The position numbers and the translations under genes were made by a program. Shown in pieces: positions 33,685 through 42,798 of a DNA stretch of 64,000 nucleotides (within the stretch, counting starts at the first letter, position 1; every line of letters starts with the position of its first letter). Source of the stretch: Methylobacterium sp. UNC378MF (lineage in GTDB: Bacteria; Pseudomonadota; Alphaproteobacteria; Rhizobiales; Beijerinckiaceae); NCBI RefSeq assembly GCF_900103195.1, contig NZ_FMWU01000017.1, positions 62,001 through 126,000 on the forward strand, given 5' to 3'. The notes under the pieces are model-generated. The model saw only the letters and a list, made by a program, of their open reading frames with translations. It was not told the origin of the DNA and did not search any database.

Positions 33685-35061
33685 TCAGAAGATCTTGCCC
33701 GGGTTCAACCGGTTGTCGGGATCCAGCGCCCGCTTGACCAGCCGCATCGCAGCGATCTCCTCCGGCGAGCGCGACAGCGACAGCTTGCCCCGCTTCTCAA
33801 GACCGATCCCGTGCTCCGCCGAGACGGAGCCGTTCAGCTCCGCGAGCGGTGTGTAGATCGCCGCGTCAATGGCGGCGTTGCCGGAGGCGTCGAGGCGGGT
33901 CGTGTTCCAGTGCAGGTTGTTGTCGCCGATGTGGCCGTAGACGACCGCACGGCAGCCTGGGATCGCGGCGAGGCGGTCGAGCGCCCCGCGGACGTAGCCG
34001 TCCATCTTGGACAGCGGCACGCTGACATCGAACGCCCGCTCAATGCCGTCGGTGTTAAGATGCTCCACGCGGTCGCGAATGCGCCACATGCCCCGACGCT
34101 GCTCCTCCGACGAGGCGATGGCGGCGTCGAGGATGGTGCCGTCGCCCATCAATCCCTCCAGCAGACCAAGGAAGCGGTCGGCCTCCTCGGTGACGCACTC
34201 GACCTCGATAATCGCGTAGAACGGATAGTCGTGTCCGAGCGGCGGCGTCGCGCGCCCGGGCGCCGTCATCAGCCGGTAGAAGTCCGGCCAAAGCCCCTCG
34301 AACGACGACACGCGCCCCTGGAAGGCACTCTGCGCCGCGCGCAGCACCCGCGCGCCGTCGTCCACGCCCGGACAGGCGATCAGCGCGGTGGCGTAACCGG
34401 CGGGCTCCGGACGCAGCCGCAGCACCGCCCGCGTGACGAGGCCCAGCGTCCCCTCGGTGCCGACGAAGAGCTGTTTCAGATCCAGCCCGGTGTTGTTCTT
34501 GATCAGCGGGCGCATGGACGAGACCACGGTGCCGTCCGCGAGCACGGCCTCCAGTCCGAGTACCATCTCGCGCATCATGCCGTAGCGCAGGACGCGCAAA
34601 CCGCCCGCATTGGTTGAGATCGCACCGCCAATCGTCGCCGAGCCGCGGGCGCCGAGGTCGAGGGGGAAGAAGAGGCCCGCGGCCGAAGCCGCATCCTGAA
34701 CGCTCTCGATGGTGGCACCGGTGCCGACCACCACCGTCATGCCCAGCGGGTCCACAGGGTCGATACCGGTCATGCGTTCCGTGGAGAGGGTGATCTCGTC
34801 CGGCGCGCAGAGGGTGCCGTCGACGAGGCCGGTGGCGCCGCCACGAGGAACGACTGCGACACCGGCTTCGTGGCACGCCGCCATGACGGCGCTGGTCTCG
34901 GCGGTGTCGCGCGGCCGGACTAGTGCCAGGGCGGCGCAGGGCTCGGTCGGCCGCGTCCAATTGGCCGAGCGCCCGCGCAGCTCGTCGCCGGTGACGAGGC
35001 CCGACGGTCCGACGATCGCGGCGAGGCGGTCGAGGAAGGCGGCGTCGGTCATCGGCATCAT
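33685..35061 (-). CDS. GlcD/D2HGDH-type FAD-linked oxidoreductase
   Basis: The 458-residue flavoprotein has the PCMH FAD-binding domain (VVPRGGATGLVDG; ATIGGAISTNAGG; LFVGTEGTLGLVT) and an FAD-linked oxidase C-terminal domain with GHIGDNNLHWN, SAEHGIGLEKRG and DPDNRLNPGKIF. These enzymes oxidise D-2-hydroxy acids such as D-lactate, glycolate or D-2-hydroxyglutarate. It lacks an attached Fe-S part, unlike the 995-residue protein at 19829-22816. The N-terminus has three closely spaced ATGs (35061, 35058, 35052); the first is used here without certainty. It is 51 bases downstream of the XylX-like gene, with a strong hairpin between. Confidence 0.9.
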   Translation of the reverse strand: MMPMTDAAFLDRLAAIVGPSGLVTGDELRGRSANWTRPTEPCAALALVRPRDTAETSAVMAACHEAGVAVVPRGGATGLVDGTLCAPDEITLSTERMTGIDPVDPLGMTVVVGTGATIESVQDAASAAGLFFPLDLGARGSATIGGAISTNAGGLRVLRYGMMREMVLGLEAVLADGTVVSSMRPLIKNNTGLDLKQLFVGTEGTLGLVTRAVLRLRPEPAGYATALIACPGVDDGARVLRAAQSAFQGRVSSFEGLWPDFYRLMTAPGRATPPLGHDYPFYAIIEVECVTEEADRFLGLLEGLMGDGTILDAAIASSEEQRRGMWRIRDRVEHLNTDGIERAFDVSVPLSKMDGYVRGALDRLAAIPGCRAVVYGHIGDNNLHWNTTRLDASGNAAIDAAIYTPLAELNGSVSAEHGIGLEKRGKLSLSRSPEEIAAMRLVKRALDPDNRLNPGKIF

Positions 35062-35083
35062 CTCAAAAGTGTCCGGGGTGCCA

Positions 35084-35107
35084 CGTCGGGCGGCGCTCCG
35101 CCCGACG
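35084..35107 (-). terminator. Perfect intercistronic hairpin between the XylX-like and flavoprotein genes
   Basis: CGTCGGGCGG (35084-35093) pairs perfectly with CCGCCCGACG (35098-35107) around a 4-base loop, directly after the XylX-like stop. It has no T-run and is followed by the next gene 23 bases later. It may be a partial terminator or an mRNA-stabilising element that sets different levels for the two genes. Confidence 0.6.
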
Positions 35108-35112
35108 CTCTG

Positions 35113-36306
35113 TCACAGAATTCCGCGCGCCGCGAGGTTACGCATCAACGCCCGGGCACCGAACGTCCAGGGCTCGCAGGCGTCGCAGGGGCGCATGCGG
35201 TTGACGAGGCTGCCGAGTTCCGGGCTCGCCACCACCACCCTGTCGCCATCCGCATGGGTGAAGCCGAGGCCGGGCCCGTGCCGATCCTGGATCGGCGCGA
35301 ACATCGTTCCGAGGAGGAGGAGGGCGCCGTCCGGGTAATTGTGGGTCCGCCCCATGAGGGCCTCCGCCAATTCCTCCGGGTCGCGGCTGATCTCGGCGAG
35401 CGGCGAAGTGCCCTCCAGTCGGAACCCGTCCGTGCCGGTGACCTCCAGAGTGACGGTGGTATGCCGGACGTCGTCGAGGCCGAAGGTGTCGTCGAACAGC
35501 CGCAGGAACGGTCCGAGGGCGCACGAGGCGTTGTTGTCCTTGGCCTTGCCGAGGAGGAGCGCCGACCGGCCCTCGAAGTCGCGGAGATTCACGTCGTTGG
35601 CGAGCGTGGCGCCGACGATGCGCTGGTCCGAGGCGACGGCGAGCGCCACCTCGGGCTCCGGATTGTTCCAGTGCGAGTCGGGATGAAGGCCCGCATCCGC
35701 CCCGCAGCCAACCGCCGAGAGCGGCTGAGCCTTGGTGAAGATCTCCGCATCCGGGCCGATGCCGACTTCCAGGTACTGGCTCCAGGCTCCCTGCGCGACC
35801 AGCACCTCCTTGAGCGCCATGGCCTCGGCCGAACCGGGCTTCAACCGGCGCAGGTCCCGGCCGACGAGGCGCTCGACTTCGGCCCGGATCGCCGCAGCAG
35901 CGGCAAGATCGCCGCGGGCACGCTCCTCGATCACGCGCTCCAGCATCGACGTGGCGAAGGTGACGCCCGCCGCCTTCAGGGCCTGCAGGTCAACTGGGGC
36001 GAGGAGCCATGGCCCTGCGGTATCGCGCCCGTCGGGCGGCGTGTTCGCCAGAATCGCATCGAGGCTGCCGAGATCCGCGCCTTCGGCACTCCGCAGGGCT
36101 TGTCCGGGATCACGGGCTTCGCACAGGTCGCTGACCGTGGGAAACGTCGCAGTGACGTCGATGACCTGAGCCGCGCCCGCCGCATTCGCGCGGATCGCCA
36201 CGACGCTCGGGCCGGACACGTCCGGCCGCCACACGCGGCCCACGAGGGCTCCGCGACATCCATCGGCGGGCAGGATCTCCCGCGCGGTCAGGCCCGATGA
36301 CGACAT
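35113..36306 (-). CDS. XylX-like FAH-fold 2-keto-3-deoxy sugar acid dehydratase
   Basis: The 397-residue protein has a C-terminal fumarylacetoacetate hydrolase fold with the acidic metal site around SHWNNPEPEVAL and NDVNLRDFEGRSALLL, and KAKDNNASCALGPF downstream. The LKAAGVTFATSMLERVIEERARGD segment and overall length match, as I recall it, Caulobacter XylX and related 2-keto-3-deoxy-pentonate dehydratases, which make alpha-ketoglutarate semialdehyde in the Weimberg pathway. The ATG at 36306 is chosen over a 143-codon upstream extension. It is divergent from the sugar ABC transporter operon and would act after the XylD-like enzyme at 23069-24874. The semialdehyde dehydrogenase is not in the window. 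Confidence 0.88.
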   Translation of the reverse strand: MSSSGLTAREILPADGCRGALVGRVWRPDVSGPSVVAIRANAAGAAQVIDVTATFPTVSDLCEARDPGQALRSAEGADLGSLDAILANTPPDGRDTAGPWLLAPVDLQALKAAGVTFATSMLERVIEERARGDLAAAAAIRAEVERLVGRDLRRLKPGSAEAMALKEVLVAQGAWSQYLEVGIGPDAEIFTKAQPLSAVGCGADAGLHPDSHWNNPEPEVALAVASDQRIVGATLANDVNLRDFEGRSALLLGKAKDNNASCALGPFLRLFDDTFGLDDVRHTTVTLEVTGTDGFRLEGTSPLAEISRDPEELAEALMGRTHNYPDGALLLLGTMFAPIQDRHGPGLGFTHADGDRVVVASPELGSLVNRMRPCDACEPWTFGARALMRNLAARGIL

Positions 36307-36623
36307 GCGCTCACTTCCCCTGAATCTACGCCCGCGGCGCGCCCTGCTCTGACCCCGCAGTCCCCCCAGAGGCGGCCCCGCGCGGCGCAATCGATTCGTC
36401 GTCCCAGCATCGGCGCGGGATCGCGGTCCCATAGCATCCCGGGCTGCGCATAATCCCGCGGCGTGTTTCAGCGCGCCGGCCCCGTCACCCCTCCGAAACG
36501 GTTTGCCTGACAAATTGAAGATTATCTGCAGCTTCGCCGTGGCGCCCGCTTGCTTTCCTGCACACCCTCCTTTGTACTGATGTTCTAGAGCCACCGACAG
36601 AGTGGCCTTGATCGGGAGGAAGC
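36307..36623. other. Divergent control region, XylX-like gene / sugar ABC operon
   Basis: No gene is supported in these 317 bases. The part near the ABC operon is less GC-rich and contains TTTG-N5-CAAA (36502-36514) and a small GCCAC/GTGGC inverted repeat (36590-36606), both weak operator candidates. A GGGAGGAAG ribosome site precedes the ATPase start. Joint control of both directions is likely from the arrangement. Confidence 0.5.
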
Positions 36624-37685
36624 ATGGCCTCGGTGGGAATCCGCGAGGTTCGCAAGGCTTTCGGATCGACGAACGTCCTGCACGGTGTCTCCGTTGACAT
36701 CCGTGACGGTGAATTCGTGATCCTGGTCGGCCCATCGGGCTGCGGAAAGTCGACTCTGCTGCGGATGATCGCCGGGCTGGAAAATATTTCCGGCGGCGAG
36801 ATCCGCATCGGCGAGCGGGTGGTGAACGATGTTCCGCCCAAGGAGCGGGACATCGCCATGGTGTTCCAGAACTACGCGCTCTACCCGCATCTCACGGTCC
36901 GCGAGAACATGGCCTTCTCGATGCGGATCCGGAAGGCTCCCGCATCCGAGATCGACCTGCGGGTCAACAAGGCCGCGCAGATCCTTGGCCTCACCCACCT
37001 GCTCGACCGCTACCCGCGCCAGCTCTCGGGTGGCCAGCGCCAGCGCGTCGCCATGGGCCGGGCGATCGTCCGCGACCCGCAGGTGTTCCTGTTCGACGAG
37101 CCGCTCTCGAACCTCGACGCCAAGCTGCGCGTTGCCATGCGGACCGAGATCAAGGAACTCCATCAGCGACTGAAGACGACGACCATCTACGTCACACACG
37201 ATCAGATCGAGGCCATGACCATGGCCGACCGGATCGTTGTGATGCATGACGGGATCGTCGAACAGATCGGGCCGCCCCTCGAACTCTACGACCGGCCCGA
37301 CAACCTGTTCGTCGCGGGCTTCATCGGCTCACCCGCCATGAACTTCGTGCCCGGCAAGGTCCGGGCGAACGGGCGCCTCGTCTTCGCCACCGAGACGGGC
37401 CTGACAATCCCGCTGGCCGGCGCGCCGGCCGGCGTCGAGGACAGGCCCCTTATCCTGGGAATCCGGCCCGAGCATTTCGATCTCGCGTCCGACGGCATCG
37501 CCGCCGAGGTGGTGGTCGTAGAGCCGACCGGCTCGGAGACCATGCTGGCGGTGCGTGCCGTTGGCCAGGATCTCACCTGCGTTCTGCGCGAGCGCGTCAG
37601 CGAACGCCCGGGTGAGACCGTCTCCCTGCGGCCGAACCGCGTGCATTTCTTCGACGCCGAGAGCGGCCGTCGCTTGGCCAACTGA
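36624..37685 (+). CDS. Sugar ABC transporter ATPase (MalK/UgpC type)
   Basis: The 353-residue ATPase has Walker A GPSGCGKST (about residues 37-45), a Q-loop in VFQNYALYPH, signature LSGGQRQRV, Walker B FLFDEPLSNLD and the H-loop in VTHDQIEAM. A C-terminal TOBE-type regulatory domain begins near residue 240. This is the MalK/UgpC class that powers uptake of sugars, polyols or glycerol phosphate. It leads an operon with a binding protein and two permeases. It is divergent from the XylX-like gene, which suggests a pentose, pentonate or polyol substrate. Confidence 0.94.
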   Translation: MASVGIREVRKAFGSTNVLHGVSVDIRDGEFVILVGPSGCGKSTLLRMIAGLENISGGEIRIGERVVNDVPPKERDIAMVFQNYALYPHLTVRENMAFSMRIRKAPASEIDLRVNKAAQILGLTHLLDRYPRQLSGGQRQRVAMGRAIVRDPQVFLFDEPLSNLDAKLRVAMRTEIKELHQRLKTTTIYVTHDQIEAMTMADRIVVMHDGIVEQIGPPLELYDRPDNLFVAGFIGSPAMNFVPGKVRANGRLVFATETGLTIPLAGAPAGVEDRPLILGIRPEHFDLASDGIAAEVVVVEPTGSETMLAVRAVGQDLTCVLRERVSERPGETVSLRPNRVHFFDAESGRRLAN

Positions 37686-37754
37686 CCCGCGCCCGAGCGG
37701 CTGCAGGAGGCGGAGCGCCCGCCGACACCGTGATCACCGAGGGAGTAGCCTACG

Positions 37755-39065
37755 ATGTCCGTACTCGATCGCCGTTCCCTCCTCGCAGGCGCCGCCGCGA
37801 CCGGCCTCGCCGCCGGCGGCGACCTCCTGGGCTTCGCCCGGGCCTGGGCGCAGAGCACCGAGTGGAAACCCGAGCCAGGCGCCAGTCTCTCGCTGCTGCG
37901 CTGGAAGCGCTTCGTGCCGAGCGAGGACGAAGCTTTCATGAAGATGGTCGACGCCTTCACCAAGGCGACCGGCGTCAAGGTCACGGTGACCAACGAATCC
38001 TTTGACGACATCCAGCCCAAGGCGTCGGTGGCCGCCAATACCGGGCAGGGGCCCGACATGGTCTGGGGCCTGTTCTCGTTCCCCGCCCTGTTCCCCGACA
38101 AGTGCCTGCCGCTGGAAGATGTGGCCGAGTCCCTCGCCAAGAAGTACGGCCCCTGGTTCCCGTCCGCCGAGGCTTACGGCAAGGTCAAGGGCAAGTGGAT
38201 CGCGATCCCCGTAGCGTTCAACGGCGGCTATCCGAACTACCGCATCTCCGCGATGAAGAAGGCCGGTTTCGACAAGTTCCCGACCGACACGGCAGGCTTC
38301 CTCGAGCTGTGCCGCGGCCTGAAGAAGAACAACACGCCGGCCGGCTTCGCCCTCGGCCACGCCACCGGCGACGGCAACACGTGGTGTCACTGGGCGCTCT
38401 GGTCCCACGGCGGCAACCTCGTAGACGCCAACGAGAAGATCGTGATCAACTCGCCCGAGACCGCGAAGGCGCTCGAATACGTGAAATCCCTGTACGAGAC
38501 CTTCGTGCCCGGCACAGTGTCGTGGAACGACTCTTCGAACAACAAGGCATTCCTGGCGGGCGACCTGTACCTCACCAACAACGGCATCTCGATCTACGCC
38601 GCCGCCAAGAAGGACAACCCGAAGCTCGCCGAGGACATGGACCACGCGGTGTGGCCGATCGGGCCGGCCGGCAAGCCCACCGAGTTCCAGCTCGCCTTCC
38701 CGATCCTGGCCTTCAAATACTCCAAGGTGCCCAACGCCTGTAAGGCGTTCATCGCCTTCATGATGGAGGCGGCGAACTACAATCCCTGGCTGGAGGCGGC
38801 GCAGGGCTACCTCTGCGAGCCGCTGTCGAACTATCCCAAGAACCCGATCTGGACGAACGACCCGAAGAATGCGGTCTTCGCCGAGGCGGGTCGCCGCTCC
38901 CTGGCTGCCGGTGGTCTCGCGCCGGTGAGCGAGCGCATCGCCGCGGTGCTGGCCGACTTCGTGATCGTCGACATGTTCGCGTCCCACTGCACCGGCCGCG
39001 AAGACGTGAAGGGCGCCATCAAGAACGCCGAGCGCGCCGCCACCCGGATCTTCCGGAACACCTGA
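37755..39065 (+). CDS. Sugar ABC transporter binding protein
   Basis: The 436-residue extracytoplasmic protein has a twin-arginine-like signal (DRRSLLAGAAATG, cleavage near AWAQS) and a family 1 solute-binding fold (TKATGVKVTVTNESFDDIQPK; GQGPDMVWG; NYRISAMKKAGF). Sugar and polyol binders of this class feed MalFG-type permeases such as the two that follow. The aromatic residues expected in the pocket (several W and Y around residues 130-230) fit a polyhydroxy ligand. The ATG at 37755 lies 69 bases after the ATPase gene. Confidence 0.92.
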   Translation: MSVLDRRSLLAGAAATGLAAGGDLLGFARAWAQSTEWKPEPGASLSLLRWKRFVPSEDEAFMKMVDAFTKATGVKVTVTNESFDDIQPKASVAANTGQGPDMVWGLFSFPALFPDKCLPLEDVAESLAKKYGPWFPSAEAYGKVKGKWIAIPVAFNGGYPNYRISAMKKAGFDKFPTDTAGFLELCRGLKKNNTPAGFALGHATGDGNTWCHWALWSHGGNLVDANEKIVINSPETAKALEYVKSLYETFVPGTVSWNDSSNNKAFLAGDLYLTNNGISIYAAAKKDNPKLAEDMDHAVWPIGPAGKPTEFQLAFPILAFKYSKVPNACKAFIAFMMEAANYNPWLEAAQGYLCEPLSNYPKNPIWTNDPKNAVFAEAGRRSLAAGGLAPVSERIAAVLADFVIVDMFASHCTGREDVKGAIKNAERAATRIFRNT

Positions 39066-39088
39066 CCGCACCCGCCGGAGGCGAGACC

Positions 39089-40045
39089 ATGGCGCACACG
39101 GCCCTGACGCAGCCCGCCCCGGCCGCAATCCCGACCCGCTCGGCTTGGCAGCGCATGCGCGCGAGCCGCGGCTGGGCGGGGTTCTGGTTCATGCTGCCGA
39201 CGGCGTTGATCCTCGGGTTGTTCCTGGCCTACCCGCTGCTGAAGGGCATCTGGCTGTCCTTCACCAACGCGCGGATCGGCCGCGACGGCGTCTTCGTCGG
39301 TCTCGAGAACTACGAGTGGCTCTGGGACGACGACGTCTTCTGGCTCTCGGTGTTCAACACCTGCCTCTACACGGCGGTGGCGTCCGTGGTGAAGTTCGGG
39401 GTCGGCCTCTACCTCGCGCTGCTGCTCAACAAGAACATGCCGTTCAAGTCGATCATCCGGTCGATCGTTCTGATCCCGTTCGTGGTGCCGACCGTGCTGT
39501 CGGCCATCGCCTTCTGGTGGATCTTCGACAGCCAGTTCTCGATCATCTCCTGGTCGCTGCGCCATCTCGGGGTGATCGACGGCAACATCGACTTCCTCGG
39601 CGAGCCCGCCATGGCGCGGGCCTGCGTGATCTTCGCCAACATCTGGCGGGGCGTGCCGTTCATCGCCATCACGCTGCTCGCCGGCCTGCAGACGGTCTCG
39701 CCCTCGCTCTACGAGGCCGCGACGCTCGACGGCGCCTCCAACTGGCAGATCTTCTCGCGGATCACCCTGCCGCTCCTGACCCCGATCATCGCCGTGGTGA
39801 TGACCTTCTCGGTGCTGTTCACCTTCACCGACTTCCAGCTGATCTGGGCGATGACGCGCGGCGGACCGGTGAACGCCACGCACCTGATGGCGACCCTCTC
39901 GTATCAGCGCGGCATCCTCTCGGGGACGCTCGGCGAGGGCGCGGCCATCGCCACCGCCATGGTGCCGTTCCTGCTCGCGGCCATCGGCATCTCGTGGTTC
40001 GGCCTGCAGCGCAGGGCTTGGCAGTCCGGGGGGAACGACCGATGA
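39089..40045 (+). CDS. Sugar ABC transporter permease (MalF/UgpA type)
   Basis: The 318-residue inner-membrane protein has six main segments and the ABC-contacting EAA loop (LYEAATLDGASNWQIFSRITLPLL). It resembles the UgpA/MalF class. It starts 23 bases after the binding-protein gene behind a GGAGGCG site, and its stop overlaps the start of the second permease (ATGA), which argues for equal synthesis of the two channel halves. Confidence 0.93.
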   Translation: MAHTALTQPAPAAIPTRSAWQRMRASRGWAGFWFMLPTALILGLFLAYPLLKGIWLSFTNARIGRDGVFVGLENYEWLWDDDVFWLSVFNTCLYTAVASVVKFGVGLYLALLLNKNMPFKSIIRSIVLIPFVVPTVLSAIAFWWIFDSQFSIISWSLRHLGVIDGNIDFLGEPAMARACVIFANIWRGVPFIAITLLAGLQTVSPSLYEAATLDGASNWQIFSRITLPLLTPIIAVVMTFSVLFTFTDFQLIWAMTRGGPVNATHLMATLSYQRGILSGTLGEGAAIATAMVPFLLAAIGISWFGLQRRAWQSGGNDR

Positions 40046-40980
40046 GCGCGCCCGCACCGCCCGCCCACGCCGATCCGCATCTCAACTCCGTGTTGGAGGC
40101 GCGGCCGGCGGGGCTCACGGACAATTCGGAGGGGATGGCCTATCTCGAGCGCCTGCCCCGGCGGCTCGTGACGACGTATCTGCCGCTCCTCCTCATCCTC
40201 GCCGTGCTGCTGTTCCCGTTCTACTGGATGGCGCTCACCGCCATCAAACCAGACGAGCAGCTGATCGACATGGAGCGGTTCAACCCGTTCTGGGTCGTGG
40301 ATCCGACGCTCAAGCACATCAACAAGCTCCTCTTCGAGACGCAGTATCCGCGCTGGCTCTGGAACACGATGTACGTGTCGGTGGCGGCGACCGTGCTGTC
40401 GCTGTTCGCGAGCGTGCTCGCCGCCTATGCCTGCGTCCGCGTGCGCTACCGGGGCGCCGGCTGGGTCGGAGCGGCGATCTTTCTCGCCTACCTCGTGCCG
40501 CCCTCGATCCTGTTCATCCCGCTCGCAACGATCATCCAGGCCTACGGCCTGTTCGACTCGCCGATCGCCCTGATCCTGGCCTACCCGACGATCCTGATCC
40601 CGTTCTCGACCTGGCTCCTGATGGGCTACTTCAAGACCATTCCCTACGAGCTGGAGGAATGCGCGCTGATGGACGGCGCCAGCCGGTGGCAGATCCTCAC
40701 CAAGATCATCCTGCCGCTCGCCTTCCCGGGGCTGATCTCGGCCGGGATCTTCTCGCTGACGCTGTGCTGGAACGAATTCATCTACGCGCTGACCTTCCTG
40801 TCCTCGACGCAGAACAAGACGGTGCCGATCGCGGTGGTGAGCGAGTTCGTGGACGGTGACGTCTACAAGTGGGGCTCGCTGATGGCCGGCGCGCTTCTCG
40901 GCTCGCTACCGCTGGTGATCCTCTACTCGTTCTTCGTCGAGTACTACGTGTCCGCGCTCACTGGCGCCGTGAAGGAGTAA
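40042..40980 (+). CDS. Sugar ABC transporter permease (MalG/UgpE type)
   Basis: The 312-residue inner-membrane protein has six segments and an EAA loop (LEECALMDGASRWQILTKIILPL). The FYWMALTAIKPDEQL region near the N-terminus is typical of the MalG/UgpE class. The ATG at 40042 overlaps the previous stop. An in-frame extension far upstream is a shadow of the first permease. A 121-base gap separates it from the dihydroxyacetone-type kinase gene. Confidence 0.93.
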   Translation: MSAPAPPAHADPHLNSVLEARPAGLTDNSEGMAYLERLPRRLVTTYLPLLLILAVLLFPFYWMALTAIKPDEQLIDMERFNPFWVVDPTLKHINKLLFETQYPRWLWNTMYVSVAATVLSLFASVLAAYACVRVRYRGAGWVGAAIFLAYLVPPSILFIPLATIIQAYGLFDSPIALILAYPTILIPFSTWLLMGYFKTIPYELEECALMDGASRWQILTKIILPLAFPGLISAGIFSLTLCWNEFIYALTFLSSTQNKTVPIAVVSEFVDGDVYKWGSLMAGALLGSLPLVILYSFFVEYYVSALTGAVKE

Positions 40981-41101
40981 CGGCGGCCAGTTCGCGCGCG
41001 GGCGCCGGAACACGGCCGTTGCCTGTGCGGCCGGATTGCGCGGACAATGCGCGCGGATCCGCCAGCTGAGAATCGCGGACCGGCCCATCGAAGGTCACGC
41101 C

Positions 41102-42730
41102 ATGGCCCATTTCATCGACGCCCGTTCCACCCTGGTCAACGATGCCCTCGACGGCCTCGTCGCCGCGAGCGGCGGACGCCTGGCGCGGCTCGACGGCGAC
41201 CCGGGCATACGCGTCGTCCTCCGCGCCGTCCCGGAACCCGGGACGGTCGCAGTGGTCTCCGGCGGCGGATCCGGTCACGAGCCGGCCCATGCCGGCTTCG
41301 TCGGGCCGGGTCTGCTGAGCGCAGCCGTCTGCGGCGACGTCTTCGCCTCGCCGAGCGTCGACGCGGTGCTGGCCGGAATCCTGGCGGTGACCGGACCGGC
41401 CGGGTGCCTGCTCGTCATCAAGAACTACGCGGGCGACCGGCTGAATTTCGGCCTCGCCGCCGAGCGCGCCCGGGCGCTGGGCCACAGGATCGAGACCGTG
41501 ATCGTCTCCGACGACATCGCCCTTCCGGACGCCAAGCAGCCCCGCGGCGTCGCCGGAACGCTGTTCGTGCACAAGGTGGCCGGTCACGCCGCGGCGGCCG
41601 GAGAACCGCTCGAGACCGTGGCGGCGCTCGCCCGCCGGGCGGCCGGGGCGGCGAAGTCGCTCGGCATCGCCGTCTCCACCTGTACGATCCCCGGCTCGCC
41701 GCGCAGCGAGCGGCTGGTGGAGGGGCAGGCCGAGCTCGGCCTCGGCATCCACGGCGAGCCCGGCGCGGAACGCATCACCCTGCCGAAGGCCAGCGATCTC
41801 GCCCGAATGATGGCCGAGCGTCTCGCGCAGGCCGTCACGGGTGCCGACCGGCTGGCGCTGCTCGTGAACAATCTCGGCTCCGCCTCCGCCCTGGAGATGC
41901 AGACCCTCACCCGGGCGGTGCTTGCGACCGATCTGGGTCGGCGCGTCCGCCTGCTGCTCGGGCCCGCCCCGCTGATGACGGCGCTGGACATGCACGGCGC
42001 CTCGCTGTCGGTCCTGCCGCTCGACGACGCGCTGGAGCGCGCCCTGTCGGAGCCTGTTCCGGTCCCGGCCTGGCCCATGGCCGTCCGGATTCAGCCGCCG
42101 ATCCTGCGAGAGCTGCCCGAGGGGCTCGCGGGCGAGACCTTCACGCCGTCGCACGATTCCGTCACAGCCGCGCGGATCCGGACCGTCGCACAGGCCCTGA
42201 TCGTGTCCGAGGATGCCCTCAACGGCCTCGATGCCAAGGTCGGCGACGGCGACGCCGGCACGACCTTCGCCGGGGCGGCCCGCGCCGTCCAGGCCGATCT
42301 CGACCGGTTGCCGCAGGCCGACCCGGCCGCGCTGTGCCGGGCGCTGGCCGAGCGGATCGGCCGCGCCGTGGGTGGATCGAGCGGCGTGCTCGGCTCGATC
42401 TTCTTCGCCGCGACGGCCTCGGCCCTCGCGGACGGCGCCCCCTGGCCCGAGGCGCTCGGGCAGGGCGTGGCGCGCGTGCAGGGCTACGGAGGCGCCCAGG
42501 CCGGCGACCGCACCCTCCTCGACGCCCTGATCCCCGCCGTCGCGGCTCTGAGGAGCGGCGACCTCGCGGCCGCCGCGGCGGCCGCCCGGGCCGGTGCCGA
42601 GGCCACGGCGCGCATGGATCGCGCCGGTGCGGGCCGCTCCAGTTACCTGGCGGCCGGGGACCTCGCCGGCGTCCAGGATCCCGGCGCCGCCGGCGTCGCG
42701 GCGGCGTTCGCGGCTCTGGCCGGGGCCTAG
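41102..42730 (+). CDS. Dihydroxyacetone-type kinase, ATP-dependent DhaK-DhaL fusion
   Basis: The 542-residue protein joins a DhaK substrate domain (SGGGSGHEPAHAGFVGPG near residues 55-72; the histidine that binds the keto-sugar covalently is probably H217 in LGIHGEPG) to a DhaL nucleotide domain (magnesium aspartates in VGDGDAG, about 380-386). This is the ATP-using single-chain form, which phosphorylates dihydroxyacetone and in some relatives erythrulose or other short keto-sugars. It lies downstream of a sugar/polyol transporter and before a D-2-hydroxyacid dehydrogenase, so an erythrulose- or triose-related route is plausible. The ATG at 41102 is chosen. Confidence 0.9.
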   Translation: MAHFIDARSTLVNDALDGLVAASGGRLARLDGDPGIRVVLRAVPEPGTVAVVSGGGSGHEPAHAGFVGPGLLSAAVCGDVFASPSVDAVLAGILAVTGPAGCLLVIKNYAGDRLNFGLAAERARALGHRIETVIVSDDIALPDAKQPRGVAGTLFVHKVAGHAAAAGEPLETVAALARRAAGAAKSLGIAVSTCTIPGSPRSERLVEGQAELGLGIHGEPGAERITLPKASDLARMMAERLAQAVTGADRLALLVNNLGSASALEMQTLTRAVLATDLGRRVRLLLGPAPLMTALDMHGASLSVLPLDDALERALSEPVPVPAWPMAVRIQPPILRELPEGLAGETFTPSHDSVTAARIRTVAQALIVSEDALNGLDAKVGDGDAGTTFAGAARAVQADLDRLPQADPAALCRALAERIGRAVGGSSGVLGSIFFAATASALADGAPWPEALGQGVARVQGYGGAQAGDRTLLDALIPAVAALRSGDLAAAAAAARAGAEATARMDRAGAGRSSYLAAGDLAGVQDPGAAGVAAAFAALAGA

Positions 42731-42739
42731 GAACCGGGC

Positions 42740-42759
42740 GCCGCGCGTCGTCGCGCGGC
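42740..42759 (+). terminator. Terminator-like hairpin after the kinase gene
   Basis: GCCGCGCG (42740-42747) pairs with CGCGCGGC (42752-42759) around a TCGT loop, 9 bases past the kinase stop. There is no T-run, so termination would be partial or Rho-assisted. It may mark the end of the transporter/kinase unit before the next dehydrogenase gene. Confidence 0.5.
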
Positions 42760-42798
42760 CTCCGTTGACGCTCCGCTCACCGAGGCCTACCCACACCC

